Source: ZC4RG30 sp039800965 (GTDB lineage Bacteria; Pseudomonadota; Gammaproteobacteria; Steroidobacterales; Steroidobacteraceae). Taken from it: a stretch of 15,627 bases of DNA. The translations under genes and the position numbers were made by a program. Of the stretch, positions 6,722 to 13,832 are shown one piece after another. Below the pieces are notes generated by a model, which worked only from the letters and a program-made list of their open reading frames with translations, was not told the origin of the DNA and did not search any database. Each line of letters starts with the position of its first letter. Positions within the stretch are counted from its first letter, which is position 1. The stretch spans positions 1-15,627 of the forward strand of contig JBDLPS010000100.1 of the NCBI GenBank assembly GCA_039800965.1. Reading direction: 5' to 3'.

Positions 6722-6734
6722 CACGGCCGTGACA
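6719..6734 (+). promoter_or_regulatory. HemR-type operator upstream of hemA (TGACA-N6-TGACA)
   Basis: The bases TGACACGGCCGTGACA form two TGACA half-sites as direct repeats 11 bp apart, one helical turn, which suits tandem binding of an OmpR-family regulator. The identical part extends to CGTGACA (6717-6723 and 6728-6734). The motif equals the box I recall for Leptospira HemR, and a regulator/kinase pair is encoded inside the same locus. It lies 34 bases upstream of the hemA ATG and overlaps the GST stop codon. The second half-site could also serve as a -35 (GTGACA, 6729-6734). A weak -10 such as TAGCCT at 6755-6760 would make the message nearly leaderless. Binding is inferred. Confidence 0.65.
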
Positions 6735-6742
6735 AACGGTCC

Positions 6743-6767
6743 GGGCAGGGAGACTAGCCTCCTGCCC
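6743..6767 (+). promoter_or_regulatory. inverted repeat abutting the hemA start codon
   Basis: GGGCAGG (6743-6749) and CCTGCCC (6761-6767) are a perfect 7-bp inverted repeat with an 11-base loop, ending directly at the ATG of hemA. As RNA it would place the only purine-rich ribosome-site candidate, AGGGAG at 6747-6752, partly in the stem. It could be a translational control hairpin or an operator dyad. In GC-rich DNA a 7-bp repeat can also be chance. Confidence 0.35.
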
Positions 6768-7766
6768 ATGTCCCTCCTCGACCTGATCGTGCTGAACCGC
6801 CGCACCGCGACCGACGCGGGCACGGTGGCGCACGTCCCGGAACTGGCCGATGCCTGCGTGGTGAAGACCTGCCTGCGGGAAGTCCAGGTGACGACGCGAC
6901 AGGCCTTCGACCAAGGCGATGTCCCGGCGGGCAACGGCGGCGCCGGCGACCTCTATCAGGGTGCGGACGCCTACGGCTTCCTGCTGCGGCTCGCCAGCGG
7001 CCTCGAAAGCGAGATCGCGGGCGAGACGGAAATCTTCGGCCAGATCAAGGAATGCTGGCGACAGTACGAACTGAAGCACCCGGACAGCGCGAGGGCGCTG
7101 CGGCCGTGGATGCAGCGCCTGCTGCAGGAAACGAAGGAAATCCGCAGCGAATACATCGTCGGCCTGGGCAGCGCGACCTACGGCTCACTGGCGCGCAGGC
7201 TGATCGGTGGCCGTCCGGAAGGCACGACCCTGCTGGTGGGCGCAGGTCAGCTCGCCGCGACCGTCCTGCCCTACCTCGACAGCGCCGACCTGCGCATCTA
7301 CAACCGCAGCCCAGCCCGGGCCTTCGAGATGCTGGCGCAGGCAAGGGCGCGCGACGACAGCTACAGGACCACGGTGCTTGAACCGACGCTGGAGGCCGAA
7401 CTGTCCGCCTGGCGGGACGCGCGCGACGTGGTGCTCTGCGTGCCGGCGGATGCCGAGCGCGACCCCGCCCGCGTCGCCGCCTGGCGTGAACATGCGGAAG
7501 GCCGTGGCGGGCGCATCCTGCATCTGGGCATCATGGATGCCGCCGGTACGGCCTGGCAGGGCGTACCGCGGCTTGCCTGCCTCCGCGAACTGTTCAGCCT
7601 GCGCGACGCCCAAGCCGAGCAACGCGACGCCCTGCTCGTCCGCGCGCGCCGCGCCTGCCTTGGCAAGGCACAGCTTGCACTGCTGGACGATGCGGATGGC
7701 TCGCGTCCCGGCACCTCGAACCACGGCTGGGAAGACCTCGCGGCCTTTCTGGCACTCGGCACCTGA
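6768..7766 (+). CDS. hemA: divergent, C-terminally short glutamyl-tRNA reductase
   Basis: This 332-residue protein is recognisable as glutamyl-tRNA reductase, which reduces Glu-tRNA to glutamate-1-semialdehyde, the first committed step of the C5 heme route. The catalytic cysteine is Cys35 in TCLREV, where most enzymes read TCNRTE. The second signature, LASGLESEIAGETEIFGQIK, is well kept. A Rossmann motif GAGQLA (158-163) followed by IYNRSPARA marks the NADPH domain. The usual His of the (R)HLxRVASG segment is Phe71 here. Common bacterial enzymes have about 420 residues; this one stops after the beginning of the spinal helix (LFSLRDAQAEQRDALL), so the C-terminal dimerisation domain is largely missing. 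The ATG at 6768 fits the family N-terminus; a GTG at 6729 would lie inside the operator. It is the first gene of the heme operon, 14 bases before hemCD. Confidence 0.85.
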   Translation: MSLLDLIVLNRRTATDAGTVAHVPELADACVVKTCLREVQVTTRQAFDQGDVPAGNGGAGDLYQGADAYGFLLRLASGLESEIAGETEIFGQIKECWRQYELKHPDSARALRPWMQRLLQETKEIRSEYIVGLGSATYGSLARRLIGGRPEGTTLLVGAGQLAATVLPYLDSADLRIYNRSPARAFEMLAQARARDDSYRTTVLEPTLEAELSAWRDARDVVLCVPADAERDPARVAAWREHAEGRGGRILHLGIMDAAGTAWQGVPRLACLRELFSLRDAQAEQRDALLVRARRACLGKAQLALLDDADGSRPGTSNHGWEDLAAFLALGT

Positions 7767-7780
7767 AGGAACACGACACG

Positions 7781-9346
7781 ATGACCGCCATCACGCTGCG
7801 ACTCGGCACCCGCCGCTCGGCACTGGCCTGGGTGCAGAGCAGCCAGGTCGCGCAGGCGCTGCGCGACGCGCACCCGGGCCTCGAGATCGAGATGGTTGGC
7901 ATCGAAACGCGCGGCGACCGCATCCAGAACGTGCCGCTGTCGGGCATCGAGGGCAAGGAATTCTTCACTGCTGAAATCGATGCCGCGCTGCGCGAAGGTC
8001 GCGTGGATCTCACCGTGCATTCGCTGAAAGACCTGAGCCTCGAGCGCCCGACGGAGCTGACCCTGGGCGCGATCCCGCGACGCGCGAACCCGCGCGACAT
8101 CGCGATCTTCGCGCCGGATGCATTGGAGCGGCTCGCCGGCGGCCACGGCCTGCGCATCGGCACGGCCTCGCCCCGGCGCCAGCAACTGCTGCCCGCATTC
8201 TTCTCGCGGGCCTTGCCGCATGCGGCGCGCAACGCGATCGAACTGGTGCCGCTGCGTGGCAATGTCGACAGTCGCCTGCGCCGGCTGCGCGAACCGCGCG
8301 GTTCGGAACGGCAGCTCGACGGCGTGGTGCTCGCGCTCGCCGGCCTCACGCGGCTCTATGCGGACACCGTGACCGAACGGCAGGGCCGCAGCCTGCTCGA
8401 CGGACTGCTGGCCGGACTGCCCCTGATGGTGCTGCCGCTGACGGAATGTCCGGCCGCGCCCGGCCAGGGCGCGCTGGCCATTGAATGCCGCGCGAATGAT
8501 CCACGCACGCGCGAACTGCTCGCTGCGCTGGAGCATCCCCCCACGCGCGCCGCGATCGGCGCTGAACGCGCCGTGCTCGCCGAACACGGCGGTGGTTGCC
8601 ACCAGCGCTTCGGCGCCACGCAACTGGACGTCGCCGACGGTGTATTGCTGCAGATCGGAGGCATCGCCGCTGACGGCAAGGACATCACCGGCCGTCGCTG
8701 GCAACCGGAATCCGCGCTGCCCGCCGCGCCCGCCTCGGCGGTGTTGTTCGATGGCACGCGGGTCGCTTCGCCAACGGTGCGGCCGGTGCTGGACGCGAGG
8801 GCGTTGCAGGCGACCCTTCAGGGCGATGCCGTATTCCTCGCACACTCGCGCGCGCTGCCCGACGGCGGCGCGCAGGCGCTAGCGGGCAAGCGTGTCTGGA
8901 CTTCGGGTACGGCGAGCTGGTTCCGCCTCGCCGAGCAGGGCGTGTGGGTCGAAGGTTGCGCAGAGGGGCGTGGCGCGGAAGTCGCGGCCAGCCTCGTGGC
9001 CGAACCGGTGCTGCGCCTGCCGCGTGCGGCGGACTGGACCGTCCTCACCCACGCTGGCGCGGGGGCCGGATGGCAACAAGGCGCCTGGCGCGGCGTGAAG
9101 GTCATCCCCACCTACGATGCGCTGGATGCCATGCCGCTGGACGCGGCGGCCCTCCGAAAGGCCACCCACCTTTACTGGAGCAGCGTGGCGCAGTTCGAAC
9201 TGGGCAAGGCGCATGCCTCGCCTGAAGCGCACCACGCCAGCGGCAGCGGCAAGACCGCCGAACACATACGCCGTGCGGGCATCGCATCGTTCACGGCCTT
9301 CCCGTCCGTCGAGGAGTGGCAGCAATGGGCAGCAAAGGCGCGCTGA
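7781..9346 (+). CDS. hemCD: fused hydroxymethylbilane synthase / uroporphyrinogen-III synthase
   Basis: This 521-residue protein joins two consecutive heme enzymes. Residues 1 to about 335 are hydroxymethylbilane synthase (HemC): GTRRSALAWVQS holds the substrate arginines, VHSLKDLSLE gives catalytic Asp84, ASPRR and LRGNVDSRL follow, and Cys273 in EHGGGCHQRFG carries the dipyrromethane cofactor. Compared with the E. coli enzyme (Cys242) there are about 30 extra residues, mainly near 140-150 and 194-222. Residues about 348-521 resemble uroporphyrinogen-III synthase (HemD), with VWTSGTASWF, HLYWSSVAQFE and KTAEHIRRAGI matching its loosely conserved pattern, but this part is only about 175 residues against roughly 245 in free HemD. 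The ATG at 7781 has AAGGAA nine bases upstream. Fusion channels the unstable bilane into ring closure. It overlaps the kinase gene by 22 bases. Confidence 0.9.
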   Translation: MTAITLRLGTRRSALAWVQSSQVAQALRDAHPGLEIEMVGIETRGDRIQNVPLSGIEGKEFFTAEIDAALREGRVDLTVHSLKDLSLERPTELTLGAIPRRANPRDIAIFAPDALERLAGGHGLRIGTASPRRQQLLPAFFSRALPHAARNAIELVPLRGNVDSRLRRLREPRGSERQLDGVVLALAGLTRLYADTVTERQGRSLLDGLLAGLPLMVLPLTECPAAPGQGALAIECRANDPRTRELLAALEHPPTRAAIGAERAVLAEHGGGCHQRFGATQLDVADGVLLQIGGIAADGKDITGRRWQPESALPAAPASAVLFDGTRVASPTVRPVLDARALQATLQGDAVFLAHSRALPDGGAQALAGKRVWTSGTASWFRLAEQGVWVEGCAEGRGAEVAASLVAEPVLRLPRAADWTVLTHAGAGAGWQQGAWRGVKVIPTYDALDAMPLDAAALRKATHLYWSSVAQFELGKAHASPEAHHASGSGKTAEHIRRAGIASFTAFPSVEEWQQWAAKAR

Positions 9347-10278
9347 GCGTCCAGCCGGTCCGGCAATCGCGCGTCATCGTGCTGCTCGCGGGCATCTGGC
9401 TCGCGATCATCCTGGCGCTCGGTTTCTGGTGGGCCTCCATCGTGATGCGGCAGGCGCGGCGCATCGCCGAACTGAGCCTCGCCGCCGGCCACCCCGCATC
9501 CGAAGCGGTCGCGGAAGTCCAGGTGACGCAGCGCATGCTGTACTGGGAGTCCGGGACCTTCCTGCTGCTGCTGCTCACGCTGTCGGCGGCGCTGTTCTGG
9601 TTCTACTGGCGGGACATGCTGCGCGCCAGAGGCACCCAGGCCTTCTTCGCCGCACTGACCCACGAGTTGCGCACCCCGCTGACAAGCGTGCGGCTGCAGA
9701 CGGAAACGATCGCGGAAGGCGAGCCGACGCCGGAGCTCGTCGAGCGCCTGCTGGCCGACACGCACCGGCTGGAATCGCAGATCGACAAGACGCTGGAACT
9801 TGCCCGCCTCGAAGGCGGTGGCTCGCTGGCGGAGCAGGACATCCGCCTCGATCCGTGGCTGAACCGCGTGATGGGCTCGATCGTCGCGACGGAAGGCGAT
9901 GCGGCGCGCCTCGAGATATCGGTCGAACCGTCATTGCCGGCCGTGCGCGGCGATACCTCCGCCGTTCAGATGATCCTGCGCAATCTGGTCGAGAACTCTG
10001 TGCGGCACGGCGATGTGGAATGCGTACGCGTCGAACTATCCGCCCGCCGCGCACCAGGAGGCGTGGAACTGCGCTACCGGGACGACGGCCGCGGATTCAC
10101 CGGCGAACCGGCGCGGCTGGGCCGCATGTTCCAGCGCGGCGCCAGCTCCAGCGGCACGGGCGTCGGACTCTACCTCGTGCGCGTGCTGATGGAACGCATG
10201 GGCGGCAGCGTGGAATTCGCCCATGCCGAGGGTGGCGGATTCGAGGCTCGCCTGCGGTTCCGCGCGGCAGCAGGCTGA
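9325..10278 (+). CDS. HemK-like membrane sensor histidine kinase of the heme locus
   Basis: This 317-residue sensor kinase has two transmembrane helices, about 17-36 and 77-95, enclosing a small periplasmic loop of about 40 residues, with no HAMP or PAS domain visible. The cytoplasmic part has the HisKA box LTHELRTPLT with His113 as phosphorylation site, an N box LVENSVRHG (Asn224), a G1 box DDGRGF and a G2 box GTGVGL (277-282). All catalytic boxes are intact. GAGGAG eight bases upstream selects the ATG at 9325; a GTG at 9316 is in frame but worse. It overlaps hemCD by 22 bases and is six bases before its response regulator, so it is co-expressed with the heme enzymes. By position and partners it corresponds to HemK of Leptospira (not the methyltransferase PrmC once called HemK). 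The signal is unknown, heme or iron being likely. Confidence 0.88.
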   Translation: MGSKGALSVQPVRQSRVIVLLAGIWLAIILALGFWWASIVMRQARRIAELSLAAGHPASEAVAEVQVTQRMLYWESGTFLLLLLTLSAALFWFYWRDMLRARGTQAFFAALTHELRTPLTSVRLQTETIAEGEPTPELVERLLADTHRLESQIDKTLELARLEGGGSLAEQDIRLDPWLNRVMGSIVATEGDAARLEISVEPSLPAVRGDTSAVQMILRNLVENSVRHGDVECVRVELSARRAPGGVELRYRDDGRGFTGEPARLGRMFQRGASSSGTGVGLYLVRVLMERMGGSVEFAHAEGGGFEARLRFRAAAG

Positions 10279-10284
10279 CACAGG

Positions 10285-10986
10285 ATGGCGGACGTGCCGC
10301 TGCTGATGGTCGAGGACGATGCGAACGTCGCCGTGACGCTCGCAGAACGCCTGCGCGCCAGCGGCTTCGTCGTGAGACATGCCGCCAGCGTCGCCGCTGC
10401 GCGCGAGGCCATCGCGGGCGGGCTGTTCGACGTGGCGCTGCTCGACGTCGGGCTGCCCGACGGCAACGGCTTCGAGGTCGCGCGCGAACTGCGCCAACGC
10501 AGCCCTGCAACGTCGATCATTTTCCTGACCGCCTACGGCACGCCGGAAGACCGCATCCACGGCCTTGAGCTGGGGGCGGACGACTACGTCACCAAGCCTT
10601 TCGTCTTCCGCGAACTGCTGCTGCGCGTGCAGAACGTGCTAAAGCGCGCGAGCTACCTGCGCACCGGCGCGACATCGGCCGGCACCGCGCGCATCGGCAA
10701 GGCCAGTGTCGATTTCGGTCGCTTCACGGCGACTGTCGACGACGCGGTCCACGCGCTGACGCACAAGGAATGCGCGGTACTCAAGTTGCTGCATGAACGC
10801 GCCGGCACTGCGGTAAGCCGTGACGAGATACTGGACCGCGCCTGGTCGCCGGACGAATTCCCGACATCGCGCACCGTAGACAATTTCATCCTCCGCCTGC
10901 GACGGCTGGTGGAGCACGACCCTGCCAACCCACGGACAATCCGCAGCATCCGCGGCGTGGGCTACCTGTTCGAGGCCACAGAATGA
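10285..10986 (+). CDS. HemR-like OmpR-family response regulator
   Basis: This 233-residue regulator has a receiver domain (about 5-120) with acidic pocket Asp11/Asp12, phosphoacceptor Asp54 in LLDVGLPDG, Thr82 and Lys104. A winged-helix DNA-binding domain follows (about 132-230), with LTHKECAVLKLL at its start, the recognition region FPTSRTVDNFILRLRRLVE and the closing RSIRGVGYLF hairpin. It should be phosphorylated by the kinase encoded just upstream and bind direct-repeat sites. The TGACA repeat before hemA is the obvious target, which would make the operon self-regulating. In Leptospira, HemR is reported to activate hemA and repress heme oxygenase; whether that holds here is unknown. The ATG at 10285 follows the kinase stop by six bases, and the gene's TGA overlaps the ATG of hemE as ATGA. 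Confidence 0.9.
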   Translation: MADVPLLMVEDDANVAVTLAERLRASGFVVRHAASVAAAREAIAGGLFDVALLDVGLPDGNGFEVARELRQRSPATSIIFLTAYGTPEDRIHGLELGADDYVTKPFVFRELLLRVQNVLKRASYLRTGATSAGTARIGKASVDFGRFTATVDDAVHALTHKECAVLKLLHERAGTAVSRDEILDRAWSPDEFPTSRTVDNFILRLRRLVEHDPANPRTIRSIRGVGYLFEATE

Positions 10987-12023
10987 CCGAGACCGCACTG
11001 TCCGCCGCCCTCCACCGCCGCAACACGGGCCGCCCGCCGGTCTGGTTCATGCGCCAGGCGGGCCGCTACCACTCGCATTACCAGATGCTCAAGCGCTACG
11101 CGGACTTCATCGCGCTCTGCAAGGACCCGCAGCTCGCGGCCGAAACGGCCATGGGCCCGGTGCACGATTTCAATTTCGACGCGGCGATCCTGTTCTCGGA
11201 CCTCCTGTTTCCGCTGGAGGCGATGGGCATGGGGCTGACCTATGCGCCGGGACCGAAACTCGCCTTCCACCTGAAGACACGGGCCGACCTGGAGCGCCTG
11301 CAGGGCGGCGTCGACAAGGCCGCCTTCATGCAGTTCCAGGCCGATGCGATGAAGCTGACGCGCGAGAGGCTTCGGGCGGACAAGGGGCTCATCGGCTTCG
11401 TGGGCGGCCCCTTCACGCTGTACGTGTACGCAGCCGCCGGCTCGCATGAGAATGCGCATGACGCGCTACCGGGCCTCGACAACGGACTCTACGACGGCTT
11501 CAACGCGAAGCTGCTCGACCTGCTGGCCCACAACATGTCCTTGCAGGCCAGGGCCGGCGCAGAGGTCATCGCCGTGATGGATACTGCCGCCGGCGAGATC
11601 GATGCCGTGACCTACGGCACGAAGGTCGTGCCGGTGCTGGCCGATCTGCTCTCGCGTTTTCGCAAGATCGATCCGGTCACGCCAGTGCTGTATTACTCGC
11701 GCGGCACGGGCCCTGCGCACTGGGATCAACTGGCGGGCCTGCCGATCGCAGCGCTCGGCATCGACTGGCGCCACGACATGGCCGAGGTCCTGACGAAGTA
11801 CGGTGACCGTTACGCCATCCAGGGCAACTTCGATCCGGAGCACCTGCTGCTGCCGACGGCCGAACTGGAACCCTTGATCCATGCCTTCCTGTCGAAGATG
11901 AAGGCACTGCCCGCCGACGCGCGACGCGGCTGGATCTGCGGCCTCGGCCACGGTGTGACGCAGAAGACGCCCGAAGCGCACGTGCGGCTCTTCCTGCGGC
12001 TGCAGCGAGAGTACTTCGCATGA
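10983..12023 (+). CDS. hemE: uroporphyrinogen decarboxylase
   Basis: This 346-residue enzyme removes four carboxyl groups from uroporphyrinogen III to give coproporphyrinogen III. The active-site signature PVWFMRQAGRYHSHYQ near the N-terminus, the catalytic aspartate in ILFSDLLFPLEAMGMGL, the VGGPFTLYVY segment, IQGNFDP and the C-terminal GLGHGVTQKTPE are all present, and length is normal. The RYHSHY and LFPLEAMGMGL wording differs from the typical gammaproteobacterial form (RYLPEY and LTVPDAMGLGL in E. coli) and looks more like decarboxylases of spirochaetes, Bdellovibrio-type or other distant lineages; this rests on memory and is a phylogenetic hint only. Both ends overlap neighbours by four bases (ATGA with the regulator and with hemN), so translation is probably coupled through the string. 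Confidence 0.96.
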   Translation: MTETALSAALHRRNTGRPPVWFMRQAGRYHSHYQMLKRYADFIALCKDPQLAAETAMGPVHDFNFDAAILFSDLLFPLEAMGMGLTYAPGPKLAFHLKTRADLERLQGGVDKAAFMQFQADAMKLTRERLRADKGLIGFVGGPFTLYVYAAAGSHENAHDALPGLDNGLYDGFNAKLLDLLAHNMSLQARAGAEVIAVMDTAAGEIDAVTYGTKVVPVLADLLSRFRKIDPVTPVLYYSRGTGPAHWDQLAGLPIAALGIDWRHDMAEVLTKYGDRYAIQGNFDPEHLLLPTAELEPLIHAFLSKMKALPADARRGWICGLGHGVTQKTPEAHVRLFLRLQREYFA

Positions 12024-13402
12024 CGCCGACGGATCTGGCGCTGCTTCGCAAGTACAACGTACCGGGACCCCGCTACACGAGCTACCCGACGGTGCCCTAC
12101 TGGGACCGCACGCCGACCGAAGCCGAATGGATCGACCGCGTCGGCAATGCCATCGCGATGGACACGTCGCGCACCGGCGCCGCGCTCTACCTGCACATCC
12201 CGTTCTGCCGTTCGCTCTGCACCTACTGCGGCTGCAACATGCGCGTCACGCGCAACCACGGCCTCGTGATGCCCTACGTCCAGTCGCTGGTGAAGGAATA
12301 CGGGCTCTACCTGCAGAAGCTGGGTCGCGACAGGCTCGCCGTGGGCGAGATCCACCTCGGCGGCGGCACACCGACCTTCCTTCATCCGGAGGAACTGGAC
12401 GCGCTGCTCGAGGGACTGCTGTCGCGCTCGACGATCACGAACGACGCTTCGCTGTCGATCGAGGTCGACCCGCGCACGACGACACACGAACAGTTGCTCG
12501 TGCTGCAGAGGCATGGCTTCAACCGCATCAGTCTGGGGGTGCAGGATTTCGACCCCCGCGTACAGGACATCGTGAACCGCCTGCAGAGCGAGGAACAGGT
12601 GCGCACGGTCACCGAAGACGCCCGGGCGCTCGGTTTCCGCAGCGTGAATTTTGACCTGATCTATGGCCTACCGCTGCAGACCCAGGACAGCATCACAGCG
12701 ACGATGGACGCCGTCGTGCGCCTGAAGCCCGACCGCATCGCGTTCTACGCGTATGCACACGTGCCCTGGATCAAGCCGAGCCAGCGACGCTTCACCGAAG
12801 CGGACCTTCCCGAGGGCGACGCCAAGCGCGCGTTGTACGAGCTCGGGCGCGAGCGCCTGGAGGCTGCGGGTTACGTGGAGATCGGCATGGACCATTTCGC
12901 CCTCGCGACGGACGAACTGGTCATCGCTGCGCGCCAGGGTCGCCTGCACCGCAACTTCATGGGCTATACGCCGGCCTTCACGAGGCCGCTGCTGGGCCTC
13001 GGCGTATCGTCGATCGGCGACGCGGGCGATGCCTTCGCGCAGAACGAGAAGAACCTGCAGCAGTACGAAGAGCGCATCGCGAAGGACGAACTGCCGATCC
13101 AGCGCGGCCACCTGCTCGACGCGGAAGATGTCGTGCTGCGCGGACACATCCTGGAACTGATGACGAAGCTGGAGACGGGCTGGACGGTGGACGCGCGGTA
13201 CACGCCCTTCCTCGACGGCGTGCCGGACCGGCTCACCGAGATGCAGAAGGACGGCCTGCTGGACGTGATCCGCCAGCACGGCGAGACGCGCGTGCACGTC
13301 GCGCCGGAAGGCCGCACCTTCCTGCGCAACATCTGCATGGCTTTCGACGCCCGGCTGATCCGCAAGGCGCCAGCCACGCAGCTGTTCAGTTCGACGGTCT
13401 AG
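12020..13402 (+). CDS. hemN: oxygen-independent coproporphyrinogen III dehydrogenase (radical SAM)
   Basis: This 460-residue radical-SAM enzyme oxidatively decarboxylates two propionate side chains of coproporphyrinogen III without oxygen. The N-terminal YNVPGPRYTSYPTVPYW is typical of true HemN. The cluster motif PFCRSLCTYCGCN supplies Cys63, Cys67 and Cys70, plus the extra Cys72 seen in HemN but not in the HemW heme chaperone. GGGTPTF and GVQDFDPRVQ bind the second SAM region, and YAYAHVPWIKPSQR is another HemN hallmark. Length matches the E. coli protein (457). It ends the plus-strand heme operon; its TAG lies in the palindrome CTAG that also holds the stop of the convergent hemJ. No oxygen-dependent hemF is in the window, so heme synthesis here may work without oxygen. 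Confidence 0.96.
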   Translation: MTPTDLALLRKYNVPGPRYTSYPTVPYWDRTPTEAEWIDRVGNAIAMDTSRTGAALYLHIPFCRSLCTYCGCNMRVTRNHGLVMPYVQSLVKEYGLYLQKLGRDRLAVGEIHLGGGTPTFLHPEELDALLEGLLSRSTITNDASLSIEVDPRTTTHEQLLVLQRHGFNRISLGVQDFDPRVQDIVNRLQSEEQVRTVTEDARALGFRSVNFDLIYGLPLQTQDSITATMDAVVRLKPDRIAFYAYAHVPWIKPSQRRFTEADLPEGDAKRALYELGRERLEAAGYVEIGMDHFALATDELVIAARQGRLHRNFMGYTPAFTRPLLGLGVSSIGDAGDAFAQNEKNLQQYEERIAKDELPIQRGHLLDAEDVVLRGHILELMTKLETGWTVDARYTPFLDGVPDRLTEMQKDGLLDVIRQHGETRVHVAPEGRTFLRNICMAFDARLIRKAPATQLFSSTV

Positions 13403-13815
13403 AACGGCTTCAGCACGACGCAGTAGAGGATGCCGAGCAGGATCAGCAGCGGCAGCTCGTTGTACCAGCGCAGGGCGGTAGACGTCGGCATGGGCCCATC
13501 GACCTGCATGCGCTTCATGTAGAAACGCATCGTGAGGTGGTAGGCGACGAGCGCCAGCACGAAGGCAAGCTTCAGGTGGATCCAGCCGCCAGCACCCTGC
13601 CAGTAGGTCAGCCACAGCGCGATGCCGGTCGCCAGCGAGAAGACCGCCATGATGCTGGTGAAATGGTAAAGCTTGCGCCCCATCACTTTCAGGCGGCGCA
13701 CGTCCTCGGCGCCCTTCAGGCCCTCGACGTAGTGCACGAAGATGCGCGGCAGGTAGAAGATGCCCGCCATCCAGGAAATGATCGCGAGCAGGTGGAAGGC
13801 CTTGAGGTACAGCAT
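13399..13815 (-). CDS. hemJ: HemJ-type protoporphyrinogen IX oxidase
   Basis: This 138-residue integral membrane protein belongs to the HemJ (formerly UPF0093) family, which oxidises protoporphyrinogen IX in most proteobacteria lacking hemG and hemY. It starts MLYLKAFHLLAIISWMAG, with the conserved His8. Four hydrophobic helices are visible, about 4-25, 50-72, 80-100 and 118-137. The conserved loop HYVEGLKGAEDVRRLKVM and the segment GGWIHLKLAFVLAL (with Lys82) match the family. It provides the step after HemN although it lies on the opposite strand. It follows hrpB by 17 bases, so it may be transcribed with that gene and not under the heme operon's control. Its stop overlaps the hemN stop by four bases. 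Confidence 0.93.
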   Translation of the reverse strand: MLYLKAFHLLAIISWMAGIFYLPRIFVHYVEGLKGAEDVRRLKVMGRKLYHFTSIMAVFSLATGIALWLTYWQGAGGWIHLKLAFVLALVAYHLTMRFYMKRMQVDGPMPTSTALRWYNELPLLILLGILYCVVLKPF

Positions 13816-13832
13816 AAGGTGCAGTGTACCCC

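Noticed and set aside
6729..6767. GTG at 6729 as an upstream start for hemA
   Set aside because: It lies within the operator-like repeat, has no ribosome site, and adds residues without counterpart in glutamyl-tRNA reductases.
7361..8845. A 494-codon minus-strand open frame across hemA and hemCD
   Set aside because: Antisense shadow: low-complexity Arg/Ala composition and no domain; the plus strand encodes well-conserved heme enzymes.
10276..10280. A lone TGACA between the kinase and regulator genes as a second operator
   Set aside because: No second TGACA occurs at the required 11-base spacing, so it is likely chance.
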